Below are positions 36,405 to 44,930 of a DNA stretch of 64,000 nt, piece after piece; the stretch's first letter is position 1; each line of letters opens with the position of its first letter. Where the stretch lies: NCBI GenBank assembly GCA_047947185.1, contig CP170502.1:2914001-2978000 (forward strand), read 5' to 3'. Below the pieces are notes generated by a model that was not told the origin of the DNA, made no database searches, and worked only from the letters and a program-made list of their open reading frames with translations. The position numbers and the translations under genes were made by a program. This DNA is from JANQJA01 sp047947185 (GTDB taxonomy: Bacteria > Pseudomonadota > Gammaproteobacteria > Pseudomonadales > Azotimanducaceae).

Positions 36405-36935
36405 GTACAGCAACAGGCGGACGGTCGCCCCGCGAAAACCCGCTTGACCCCCTGCGCCCGGATCATCGAATAGGCCTTGTTCCCGGGCTGATCTTTTATC
36501 TGTGCTTCAGCCGCAGCCATTGCCGCCATAACAGATTCACCCAACCGGCTGCTAAACGAGTCAATACCATAAAGGCGAAACAGGTTGACCCAGGGCCTCG
36601 GCACCAGGGCTACGAGCCGCACCGCAATTTCGGAAGGGCTGAGGACATGTTGGGAGGTGCCGTCATCACAAGGGGCTCCAGAACGGCGGGTGGTGTACCG
36701 CAATTACATTACTATTGTTGACTGACGACAGGCGCTGCTCTGTGATCGCCGGGTGCGTGATATACCGGCGGGGCGTCTGGGCCTGCCGGGTCGTAGTTTA
36801 TTCAGCTTCTACTGACCATACTGCGCCGGTGTGTCTGCAACAGCAGCGTCCTGCAGCGGGCATTGCGACCAACGGCGAGTCGGCAGGCGATGGAGGCGCC
36901 GACAATTCCGACCAGTGGATCGTCCGGACGAAATA
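36405..36935 (-). pseudogene. degenerate IS91-family transposase fragment (minus strand)
   Basis: The minus strand reads GIVGASIACRLAVGRNA, RRYITHPAITEQRLSSVNNS, DDGTSQHVLSPSEIAVRLVALVPRPWVNLFRLYGID and NKAYSMIRAQGVKRVFA. These correspond to the middle and C-terminal part of the copy 1-3 transposase but diverge strongly, so it is an older or different element. At the site where copies 1-3 carry the common 14-bp insertion, this relative reads straight through (VNLFRLYGI), showing the uninserted state. Confidence 0.7.
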
Positions 36936-36941
36936 AAAAGA

Positions 36942-36981
36942 CCTCTCCACTCCGGCCGCATACGGCCTAGGGTCAATGTAT
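36942..36981. repeat. short REP-like palindrome
   Basis: GACCTCTCCACTCCGGCCGC then ATACGGCCTAGGGTCAATGT. It aligns with the right arm of the 23442-23544 repeat and contains the stem GGCCG-CATA-CGGCC. It separates the two opposed IS91 remnants. Confidence 0.5.
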
Positions 36982-36984
36982 GAC

Positions 36985-37330
36985 GGGTTGAGGCTCGGAG
37001 TTTTCTCGCCCAACAATTGAGCTTTGTGAACACGTCGTTCCCCAACCACCAATCGAGCAAGTAGAACAGCAGAAGCCCAAACCCTACTCGATGACCTAGA
37101 CGTATGGCCGCCCCGCACAACGGCTAAGACGAGTCTTTGCCATCGACATAGAGACATACGAGAAATGCGGTTGGCCAATCCGGGTCATTGTCGAAGCGTC
37201 GAACCGCTGTATTGACGATCCGCAGGTGAACCAGAAAATCCAGAGGCACTTGGGAATGGACTCAGTCCCGTCACCCCAGATCCGCCCTCCGCCCAGGACG
37301 CTGTTCGATCTTTCACCGAATCTCTTCTGA
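36985..37330 (+). pseudogene. degenerate IS91-family transposase C-terminus (plus strand)
   Basis: The plus strand gives GVFSPNN-stop, then after broken sequence RLRRVFAIDIETYEKCGWPI and RVIVEASNRCIDDPQVNQKIQRHLGMDSVPS, ending FDLSPNLF at TGA 37328. This matches the C-terminus of the window's IS91 transposase (RLKRVFAIDIEKCDKCGGPV). One Cys pair member has changed to Tyr. It is on the opposite strand to the remnant at 36405. Confidence 0.65.
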
Positions 37331-37408
37331 CGTCATTCACTTTGGCGGAGACCCACTTGGCCATTCTCCAGTAATCGGCGCTTTCCTGCTCAATTTTCGG
37401 TCAGTTCG

Positions 37409-38267
37409 ATGCAATCCAAACCAGACCCAACCGCTGAAGTGCTGTCCCGTTTAGCAGCAAGACGCCTTGACCATTGCCTCCGCAGGTCGTTTGTTCTCCC
37501 TAGACCCTTCGCTTCTTTCGCCCGGTCCAATCAACGCCGCTCCCAACGCTCATCTTATATCACGGCGGCGGACACGTCGTCGGCAGCCTTGATTCCTACG
37601 ACACGCTGTGTCGGCAACTCGCCATACAATCCGGGATGGGCGTGTTGTCCGTCGACTACCGTCTGTCGCTCGAGCACAAATTTCCAGCCGCTGTCGACGA
37701 CGACATCGGAGCGTATCGGTGGGCGTGCCAACACACGAGCAGGAGGCAGGTATCGACACGGCGCGCATCGCGATCGGCGGTGACTCCGCCGGCGGCAATC
37801 TCGCCGCAGTGGTCGCCGTGCTGGCGCGCGACGCCGGTCTCCCAATGCCCGCACACAAGGTCCTCGTATACCCGGCGATCGCTGCGTATCGCGACAGCGA
37901 TTCCCATCTCGAATTCGCTCAGCAGGATACCCTGACCCGGCGCCTAATCCCGTGGTTCCACGAGCAGTATCTGGACTACGAGGCGGGCGACCACACCGAG
38001 CCGCGCTGGGCGCAGCTGCTGACGGATGACCTGAGTCGCCTGCCGTCAGTTACGATCGTCCTTGCCGGATGCGACGCGCTCCGCGACGAGGGACATGCGT
38101 ACGCCACGCGGCTCGCCGAGGCTGGTCGCGAGGTCACACTCAAGGTGTACGAGGGGAAGACCCATCCGTTTTTCAGTTGGTCCGGTGCTGTGGACCAGGC
38201 GCGGCAGGCTGTCACGTTCGCCGCGCGGCAACTCGGCGAAGCGCTCGGGGACGCCCCGATCGACTGA
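37409..38267 (+). pseudogene. HSL-family alpha/beta-hydrolase (esterase/lipase), frameshifted
   Basis: Pieces in different frames add up to one esterase: LILYHGGGHVVGSLDSYDTL (HGGG oxyanion motif), QSGMGVLSVDYRLSLEHKFPAAVDD, then after a shift near 37745 IDTARIAIGGDSAGGNLAAV (GDSAG elbow), LVYPAIAAY, TIVLAGCDALRDEGHAYATRL (Asp) and YEGKTHPFFSWSG (His). All catalytic residues are present but not in one frame. The N-terminal about 40 codons are also disturbed. The C-terminal half is open from 37608. Confidence 0.75.
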
Positions 38268-38272
38268 GGCGT

Positions 38273-39664
38273 TCAGAGCACAGGTGAGCGCAGCACCATC
38301 ATCTTCTCGAACGTCATTTCTTCCATGCTGTAGGGAATGCCGCCGACGCCGGTGCCGCTGTCGCGGCGGCCGCCAAAGGGCATCCAGTCGACCCGGAACG
38401 CCGTCTGGTCGTTCACCATTACCGCTCGCGCATTCAGTCTCCTGACGCCTTCGAGCGCGCGATCGATATGCTTGGTGAAGATGGACGCCTGAAAGAAGAA
38501 TGGCAGCGCGTTAGCCCGCGCAATCGCTTCGTCGAACGACCGGTAAGAGTAGACGCAGACGACGGGGCCGAAAATCTCACTCTGCGACAGCATCACGTCG
38601 TCAGGCGGGTCCAGCAGGACAGTCGGCTGGTAGCAGGTATCGCTGATGCGCTCACCGCCGCACAGCAACGTCGCACCGGCGTCGACAGCTTCCGCGACCC
38701 AGGCCTCGATGCGATCCGTCTCCTTCGGCAAGATCAGTGGGCCGACTTCGGTTTCCGGGTCGAGAGGGTCGCCCACCTTCAGCGCCTTCGCCTGCTCTGA
38801 GATCTGGGCCGCGAGCCCCGCTGCGAGGGACTCCTGCGCGAAGACACGCTGGACTGATACGCAGACCTGTCCGGCATGGTAGAAACCGCCCTTGACCAGC
38901 AGCGGCAGCGCGTCCTCGATGTCGGCATCCGGCTCGACGATCACTGGCGCCGCGCCACCATGTTCCAGCGCGCAGGTGACCCCAGGCGCGAGCTTTGACT
39001 TCAGCATCCAGCCCACGCGGCTCGAGCCGATGAATGAGAAATAACCGTTGCGCTTGTCGGTGACCAGCGCTTCGGCGACGTCGTGATCGCACAACGCGAG
39101 GCGCGCCCACGGCTCTGGCAGGCCAGCCTCGTACAGGCACGACAGCAGGTTGACGCAGCTCAGCGGCGTCGTTTCCGCCGGCTTGACGATGACCGGGCAG
39201 CCGGTCGCCACGGCAGGGACGACCTGGTGGACGATCAGGTTGAACGGATGATTGAAGGCACTGATTGCGGCGACCGTGCCGACCGGCTCCCGCATCGTGT
39301 AGGCGAGTCGATTGAGTGAACTCGGCGTCACACGCATGGGGATCTCATGGCCACCCATCGACTTGATCGTCTCGATGGCTACCTTGATGCCCTGGATGGC
39401 GCGATCGACCTCGACCTTTGAATCCACATAGGGCTTGCCGCCCTCGTGTGCTGCCATCCGGATGATCTCCTCGTACCGCAGCCTGATGCGATCAATGGTG
39501 CGTTCAAGGATCGTAATGCGCTCGGGAATCGGCAACTGCCGGCGCGACTCGTTCAATTCGAACGCCTCCGCCATGTAGGTTTCCAGCGTTGCGGCGTCGA
39601 TCCTCTGCACCGCGCCGATCTCGGCGCCATCGTAGGCAGCATAAACTACTTGTTTGTCTTCCAT
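38273..39664 (-). CDS. aldehyde dehydrogenase family protein
   Basis: 463 residues, NAD(P)-dependent oxidation of an aldehyde. Catalytic Cys268 is in GQVCVSVQRVF, general base Glu234 in LEHGG and Asn138 in SAFNHPFN. It is somewhat shorter at the N-terminus than classic ALDHs and resembles those acting on small charged aldehydes (sulfo- or phosphonoacetaldehyde, glyceraldehyde-phosphate groups), but I cannot decide among them. It lies 16 bases downstream of the broken TPP-enzyme gene and was probably its operon partner. It seems intact while its neighbours are not. Confidence 0.88.
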   Translation of the reverse strand: MEDKQVVYAAYDGAEIGAVQRIDAATLETYMAEAFELNESRRQLPIPERITILERTIDRIRLRYEEIIRMAAHEGGKPYVDSKVEVDRAIQGIKVAIETIKSMGGHEIPMRVTPSSLNRLAYTMREPVGTVAAISAFNHPFNLIVHQVVPAVATGCPVIVKPAETTPLSCVNLLSCLYEAGLPEPWARLALCDHDVAEALVTDKRNGYFSFIGSSRVGWMLKSKLAPGVTCALEHGGAAPVIVEPDADIEDALPLLVKGGFYHAGQVCVSVQRVFAQESLAAGLAAQISEQAKALKVGDPLDPETEVGPLILPKETDRIEAWVAEAVDAGATLLCGGERISDTCYQPTVLLDPPDDVMLSQSEIFGPVVCVYSYRSFDEAIARANALPFFFQASIFTKHIDRALEGVRRLNARAVMVNDQTAFRVDWMPFGGRRDSGTGVGGIPYSMEEMTFEKMMVLRSPVL

Positions 39665-39680
39665 CTTCAGACTTCCCTCG

Positions 39681-41310
39681 TTAGGCGGTAAGGCCGCTGA
39701 CTGGCTTCGCCATCGCGTTCAGTTTCTGCGTCAGCTTGATGTTCTCTTCGTAGTCGACCTGCATCACGACGAGGCTCGGCCCAGATTCCGCCAGCGCGGT
39801 CTCGAGCACAGTCGCCACGTCCCGGCTCCCGCTGATGCGATGCACCTGCCAGCCGAAGCTTCGCGCCAGCAACTCCCAGTCCGGATTCAGGAACGACAGG
39901 TTGGTGTGTCGATAGAACTCGACGTCCTGCTTCCAGGAGATCAGGCCGTATCCGCCCTCCTCCCACACCATGACCGTCAGGTTTTAGTCGAGGCGCTTGG
40001 CGGTTTCCATCTCCTGCACGTTCATCAGGAATCCGCCATCGCCGGCGATCGCGAGGATCCGGCGATTGGGATAGACGATGCTGGCCGCGATCGCCCCGGC
40101 AGGGCGAAGCCCATCGAGCAGTAGCCGTTCGGTATCAGACAGGTAATGGGTTCGTGGCAGTGATAGTGCCTCGCGATCCACATCTTGTGAGCATCAACGT
40201 CGGACAACAGGATGTCATCAGGCCCCATATTGGTGCGCACGTCCGCCAGTGCTTTCTGCTGTTTGACCTGCGGCTCACTGGAATCGTCGGCGTACTCCAG
40301 CAGTTCCTTCGCGAACGCCGCGCGCAGTTCCTGCTGCCGCGCGAGACCGAACGACGGCACGCCCTGTTCGCGGCAGCGCAACGTCAATTGCTCCAGCATG
40401 TTGGCCAGGTCGCCCACGAGTTCAACCTCCGGATGATAGTTCTGGTCGATCTCCGCCGGCAGGAAGTCGGCGTGGAGAATGCGCTTGTCCCGGTTCGGGT
40501 TCCACAGGTGCGGGTGATACTCGACCATGTCGAAGCCGAGCGTGATCACTAGGTCGGCATCGTCGATGAAGAGGTTCGGATGGTCCTTGCCGCCGAGACC
40601 TACTGTATACAGGCACTCGTCATCGTCGACATCCCCTGAGCCCTTGGCCATGAAGATGCTGGTGACACCAATGCCGTTCGCCGCACGGAACTCGCACAAT
40701 TTGGCACTTGCCCGCTTACGCACGCAGCCGTTGCCGGCGATGATGATCGGCGATTTCGTTGCACGGGAGCTCGAAGGCCTCGGTCACGATCTAGGGATCG
40801 GGGACCGGACGCCGATGACGGTGCGGCACCAGCGGCACCTCCGGCGTATCGATCTTCGCGATGTCCTCGGGCAGCTCGATGAGCACGGCGCCGGGCTTCT
40901 CGCGGCGCGCCAGGCGCACGGCCTTGCGAACGATCTCGGGGATCGCCTTCGGTGATCGAATGGACACGGCCCATTTGGTCACGGGCTCGAACATGCCCAC
41001 CACGTCCATCACCTGGTGGGACTCCTTGTGCAGGTGGATCGTCGATCCCTGGCCGGTCAGCGCCAGCATTGGCGCCCGGGCCGAGGGTACCGAGACAGCA
41101 CGCCGGGTTGCCGGTCAGCCGCCCATAGGCCTCCGCCATGAAGGCAGCGCCCTGTTCATGCCGGGTGAGAATGAATTGAATGCGCTTGCTCTCCTCGAGC
41201 GAGAACATGAGATCGGCGTTTTCCTCACCGGGGACACCGAAGATGTATTCGATGCCCTTGTCCTCGAGGCACTGGACGAGCAGTTCTGAAGCTTTTGTCA
41301 TCGTTCTCAA
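39681..41310 (-). pseudogene. acetolactate-synthase-like TPP enzyme, multiply broken
   Basis: The parts, read 5' to 3', are GIEYIFGVPGEENADLMFSL ... ACCLGTLGPGA (from 41310); PMLALTGQGSTIHLHKESHQVMD ... (41069-40791); NGIGVTSIFMAKGSGD ... GYCSMGFALPG (40723 on); AIAASIVYPNRRILAIAGDGGFLMN (TPP motif) to KRLD; and NLTVMVWEEGGYGLISWKQD to the end at 39681. Lesions are a deletion near 41078 that removes about 15 residues and shifts frame, a TAG near 40791 plus a frameshift before SPIIIAGNG, a one-base loss near 40100, and an in-frame TAA at about 39983. The enzyme cannot be made whole. The partner is the ALDH downstream. Confidence 0.85.
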
Positions 41311-41433
41311 TCAAATCAAATTTTGTGCCAAGTGTACCCCGAGCGCTAGGCTGATCACGCAGAGGGAAGAATCAGTTATGAGCGAAGCTGCAGAGACTCG
41401 ACCAACACGTCCAACGAGACCAACACTGCAACG

Positions 41434-41555
41434 ATGGAAACAAAGGAGTTGCCCCGCTTCTGCAGCGTGTTCGTGAGCGACGAAGCGCCGCCAGTCGTGG
41501 AGGATCCCTACGCGGTTCCCATCGAGGACATCAACCCGGTCGACCCGCGCCTGCT
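41434..41555 (+). pseudogene. cytochrome P450, 5' part, interrupted by IS21
   Basis: ATG 41434 opens METKELPRFCSVFVSD, EAPPVVEDPYAVPIEDI, NPVDPRLL, which then meets the IS21 element at 41556. Rejoining across the 7-bp duplication GCCTGCT gives NPVDPRLLQREIFWEHFRRL, a normal P450 N-terminal helix. The style is like soluble class I bacterial P450s (CYP153-like), an inference from this short part. Confidence 0.7.
41549..41555. repeat. IS21 target-site duplication, left copy
   Basis: GCCTGCT, repeated at 44149-44155 directly after the element's last base. Removing the element and one copy restores the P450 reading frame. Confidence 0.85.
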
Positions 41556-41754
41556 TGCATATTCCGGCCCATCGTGAACACTCAATCCGGTTCTTCGTGA
41601 ACACCCAATCCGGTCCATCGTGAACACCTAATCCGGTTCATCGTGAACACTTTGGCCGGATTTCCGGATTGGGTGTTCACGATGCCGGATTCCTACCTAA
41701 CGCATTGTTTTTATTAATCTTGTTAGAGTTGCGCCCATTTCTGGACGGCAGCTC

Positions 41755-43296
41755 ATGGCAACACCGAGAATCACAATGCGCAAACTTCGAGATATCCTGC
41801 GACTTCGCCTCTCCGCGGGCCTGTCGATTAGGCAGATCCATGCCGTCACCCGGGCCAGTATCGGCCTGATTCAAAAGTTCATCGCCAGGGCGGAAGCCCT
41901 GGGACTGGGTTGGCCGTTACCTTCTGACCTTGACGACAACCAGCTCCAGGCGCTGTTCTATCCGCCGGCAAATGCCGACCACCCGGGACGTTACGAACCA
42001 CCCGATTGCCCGGGCATCCATGTGGCGCTTAAGCACAAAACGGTGACCCTGCAATTACTCTGGGAGGAGTACCGTGAACAGTGTGGGGATCGCGCCTATA
42101 GCCGTAGCCAGTTCTGCGATATCTACCGTCGCTGGCAACAGCGACAAAAGCGCTCGCTGCGGCAGGTGCACAAAGCCGGCGAGAAGTGTTTTGTTGACTA
42201 CTGCGGACCCACCGTCCCGATCGTCAATCCGCATACTGGTGAGATCCGCGAGAGCCAGGTGTTTGTCGGCGTATTCGGCGCTTCAAACTATACCTATGCC
42301 GAGGCTACGCTAACGCAGTCACTACCTGACTGGCTGGCAAGTCACAGTCGGATGTTGACCTTCTTTGGCGGCTCACCCGCGATCATCGTACCTGACAACC
42401 TGCGTAGCGCGGTCAGCAAGCCCTGCCGCTATGACCCTGACCTGAACCCGGCCTACCAGCAGTTGGCCGAGCACTATGGCCTTGCCGTCATCCCTGCCAG
42501 GCCTTACAAGCCCAAAGATAAATCCAAAGCGGAAGTGGCCGTGCAGATTGTTGAACGCTGGATCATCGCGAGGCTGCGCCACCACACCTTCTTCTCGTTA
42601 GCAGAGCTGAACCAGTGCATCAAAGCACTGCTGGTCGCGCTGAATGACAAGCCCTTCAAGCAGTTACCCGGTAATCGGCGTGAGGCGTTTGCAGCCATAG
42701 ACCAGGCTGAGCTGTCAGCACTGCCCAGCCACGCCTATGAGTACGTGGACATCAAGACGGCACGGGTCAATATCGACTACCACGTCCAGTACGGCCATCA
42801 CTTCTACTCGGTGCCCCATGAGTATGTGGGTGAAGTACTCGAACTGCATGTGAGTGATCGGCTGGTTACGGCTTACTTCAAGCAACGCCAGATTGCCCAA
42901 CATCAGAGGGCGTATACCGCTGGCATGACAACCACGGCTGCACATATGCCAGTGCGGCATCAAAAACACCTGAGCTGGACCCCTGAACGCTTGACGAACT
43001 GGGCGGGGGAGATAGGTCCTGCGGTCAGGTGTTGGGTCACACGGCAGCTTGAGATCAAGACACATCCTGAGCAGGCTTATCGCGTTTGTCTTGGTCTGCT
43101 CAGTCTCAGCAAAAAATATCCTGAAGCACGATTGGAAGCTGCCTGCAATATCGCCAACAAGCATGATCTGCTGCGCCTAAAACACATCAAGTCGATCTTG
43201 AAGAGCAATCGAGATCAACTACCCGAACAGGTCAACGTTGCTGTTGAACTGCCACAGGATCACGACAATATCCGTGGTCCACATCACTACCACTAA
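41755..43296 (+). CDS. istA: IS21 transposase IstA
   Basis: 513 residues, DDE transposase that cuts and joins the IS21 ends. The N-terminal helix-turn-helix (LRLRLSAGLSIRQIHAVTRASIGLIQKFIARA, about 15-46) would bind the terminal repeats. The catalytic core has Asp148 (FVDYCG), Asp214 (IVPDNLRSAV) and Glu260 (KSKAEVAV). The C-terminal beta-barrel-type domain includes YDVQ-like HVQYGHHFYSVPHEYVGEVLELHVSD. The frame is uninterrupted, so it is likely active. istB follows after 12 bases. Confidence 0.95.
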   Translation: MATPRITMRKLRDILRLRLSAGLSIRQIHAVTRASIGLIQKFIARAEALGLGWPLPSDLDDNQLQALFYPPANADHPGRYEPPDCPGIHVALKHKTVTLQLLWEEYREQCGDRAYSRSQFCDIYRRWQQRQKRSLRQVHKAGEKCFVDYCGPTVPIVNPHTGEIRESQVFVGVFGASNYTYAEATLTQSLPDWLASHSRMLTFFGGSPAIIVPDNLRSAVSKPCRYDPDLNPAYQQLAEHYGLAVIPARPYKPKDKSKAEVAVQIVERWIIARLRHHTFFSLAELNQCIKALLVALNDKPFKQLPGNRREAFAAIDQAELSALPSHAYEYVDIKTARVNIDYHVQYGHHFYSVPHEYVGEVLELHVSDRLVTAYFKQRQIAQHQRAYTAGMTTTAAHMPVRHQKHLSWTPERLTNWAGEIGPAVRCWVTRQLEIKTHPEQAYRVCLGLLSLSKKYPEARLEAACNIANKHDLLRLKHIKSILKSNRDQLPEQVNVAVELPQDHDNIRGPHHYH

Positions 43297-43308
43297 ACAG
43301 GAAACATC

Positions 43309-44055
43309 ATGATAGAGACAAACTTACTCACGCAACTGCGCAAGCTCCGGCTCGGGGCAATGGCGGATGCGTTGCGGCTCCAAATGGATCAGGTGAGCAC
43401 CTATGAGGAACTGGCTTTTACCGAACGACTAAGCCTGCTCATCGATCACGAGATGCTCAATCGCGACCAAAACAAACAGGCCCGCCTTATCCGCCTGGCA
43501 CGGTTCAAACTGATGGCCAGTATCCAGGACATCGATTACCAACATCGACGCAATATCAAGAAGAGCCAGATCGCTCAGCTGGCACAAACCGACTGGCTCG
43601 ACAAAGCACAGAATCTGCTGATTACCGGTCCATGCGGCAGTGGCAAAACCTATCTCGCCTGTGCTGTTGGCCACAATGCCTGCTTGCACGGTTACAGCGC
43701 CCGTTACTACCGACTATCGCGCCTGCTGTTAGAAATGACCCAGGCCAAGGCAGACGGCAGCTACCAGAAGTTCCTGAAGCAGTTAGCACAGACCCAGCTC
43801 CTGCTGCTCGATGACTGGGGTCTGGAACCATTGGACCGTGCTCACCGACACGACCTGATGGAGATCATGGATGACCGTCACGGCGCCACCTCAACGATCG
43901 TCATCAGCCAGTTACCCACCACCGAGTGGTATGCCAGCATTGGTGACAACACCCTCGCAGACGCCATCCTGGACCGTCTCATGCACAACGCGCATCGCCT
44001 CGAACTGAAGGGCGAGTCCATGCGCAAGCTGCGCGCCCAACTTGACCCATCGTGA
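43309..44055 (+). CDS. istB: IS21 ATP-binding helper protein IstB
   Basis: 248 residues, AAA+ ATPase that selects target DNA and stimulates IstA. Walker A is GPCGSGKT (107-114), Walker B LLLLDDWG (Asp168, Asp169) and a sensor-type segment STIVISQLPTTEWYASIGD follows. The N-terminal helical part (LTQLRKLRLGAMADALRLQMDQ) is typical. A ribosome site AGGAAAC precedes the ATG. The hairpin GGGTT-AAA-AACCC at about 44062-44074 could terminate the istAB transcript. Confidence 0.95.
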   Translation: MIETNLLTQLRKLRLGAMADALRLQMDQVSTYEELAFTERLSLLIDHEMLNRDQNKQARLIRLARFKLMASIQDIDYQHRRNIKKSQIAQLAQTDWLDKAQNLLITGPCGSGKTYLACAVGHNACLHGYSARYYRLSRLLLEMTQAKADGSYQKFLKQLAQTQLLLLDDWGLEPLDRAHRHDLMEIMDDRHGATSTIVISQLPTTEWYASIGDNTLADAILDRLMHNAHRLELKGESMRKLRAQLDPS

Positions 44056-44148
44056 ACACCTGGGTTAAAAACCCAACCTCGTGATGCGTGGGTAAGACCG
44101 GGTGTTCACGATGACCGGATTAGGTGTTCACGTTCGCCGGAATATGCA

Positions 44149-44391
44149 GCCTGCTTCAGCGCGAGATATTCTGGGAACACTTCCGCCGCCTCCGTGCGGA
44201 GCATCCGGTCCACCTGAACGAGCTCTACAATACGGACCGATACTGGTCGATCACGAAGTTCGACGACATCATGTGGGTCGATCGCAATCATCAACTGTTT
44301 TCCTCAGTGCACGGTATCGCGCTTTGCCCGAAACTGCCGCCAGGCGGCCCTTTCTGATGATCGATCAGGGAAACCACCCACATTCACATTG
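44149..44391 (+). pseudogene. cytochrome P450, continuation after IS21, then truncated
   Basis: After the second GCCTGCT the P450 continues LLQREIFWEHFRRLRAEHPV, HLNELYNTDRYWSITKFDDIM and WVDRNHQLFSSVHGIALCP. A TGATGA follows PPGGPF. One missing base there would continue as LMIDQGNHPH, the usual next P450 block. The gene is cut at about 44391 by an IS66-like remnant, so about three quarters of the enzyme, including the haem-Cys region, is gone. Damage is therefore triple: IS21 insertion, frameshift, 3' loss. Confidence 0.75.
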
Positions 44392-44395
44392 ACGA

Positions 44396-44625
44396 TTCTC
44401 TAAATGGCGGTGGCGAGGAAGCCGGCGTCGGTCTTAAGTTCCGCACGGCGCATGCGCCGCCGCTCACTGTAGAGGGACTGTACGCTGACGCCATGCGACT
44501 TCGCGTACACCCGCAGGGACTGGCCTGAGTGTTCAGCAGCCCGTAGGTGCTTCTGATAAATCTGTTGCTTCTCGGTAAGGGCCATCGGTATCTCCGGTTA
44601 GAAATGGAGATCCGAACTTAGAGAA
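44396..44625 (-). mobile_element. short IS66-like remnant with terminal inverted repeat
   Basis: Bounded by TTCTCTAA (44396) and TTAGAGAA (44618-44625). Between them lies one minus-strand frame resembling an IS66 accessory protein. At 230 bp it is far shorter than an IS66 element, so it is an internally deleted remnant or a MITE-like derivative. Confidence 0.45.
44400..44585 (-). pseudogene. tnpA: IS66-family accessory protein TnpA, truncated
   Basis: 61 residues: MALTEKQQIYQKHLRAAEHS, GQSLRVYAKSHGVSVQSLYSERRRMRR. This is the helix-turn-helix N-terminal half of IS66 orf1 proteins (usually about 100 residues or more). The stop TAG at 44400 lies in the inverted repeat, so the C-terminal half is lost. 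No tnpB or tnpC is present. Confidence 0.6.
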
Positions 44626-44631
44626 ATGGGT

Positions 44632-44930
44632 CAACAGGACAAGCCGTCGATCACGGAGCGCTTACGGTTTGCATTGAAAATCGACCCACTGAGTTTGGCT
44701 GGCTGTTCGAACCCACACATGTACCTGCAGGATGATGCGGTGTGTCTAAATGTCTGTGGTGAAGTCACTGAGGGCGATAGTCAGATCATCGGAGGTGATG
44801 AGCCACTGGTTTGCGGCCACGTGCGATTTATTACCGGTATTATTTCGGCCTTCCTAAACACACGGGGATTTGGGAGGCTGATTCGTCTATCTATTTTTAC
44901 GAGAGTGGAGCTTGTGGTGTGACGGATTCT
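44632..44930. other. upstream region of the alcohol dehydrogenase operon
   Basis: About 300 bases without a convincing gene. A 98-codon frame from 44626 has no recognisable features and ends in a promoter-like AT-rich stretch. It probably holds the promoter of the plus-strand operon starting at 44931. Composition changes here from GC-rich to more balanced sequence. Confidence 0.4.

Larger units (their letters stand above)
41556..44148 (+). mobile_element. complete IS21-family insertion sequence
   Basis: 2593 bp, bounded by a 13-bp perfect terminal inverted repeat TGCATATTCCGGC, with TG...CA ends as usual for the family and a 7-bp target duplication GCCTGCT. It encodes intact istA and istB. 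Subterminal copies of TCGTGAACAC flank both ends: starting at 41572, 41595, 41618 and 41641 (23-bp spacing), inverted near 41673, one direct copy near 44050 and inverted copies at 44102 and 44124. These are probably IstA binding sites. A fragment of the same element is at 27332-27645. All parts look functional. Confidence 0.93.

Noticed and set aside
36359..36703. N-terminal extension of the HExxH lipoprotein
   Set aside because: The in-frame upstream codons encode degenerate IS91 transposase; the signal peptide with lipobox begins at 36358.
41572..41650. CRISPR-like 23-bp spaced repeats
   Set aside because: The repeats are inside the IS21 end, spacing sequence is itself repeated, and no cas genes are near.
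44626..44922. 98-codon frame upstream of the alcohol dehydrogenase
   Set aside because: No recognisable feature and it ends in the probable promoter; treated as non-coding, though a remnant cannot be excluded.
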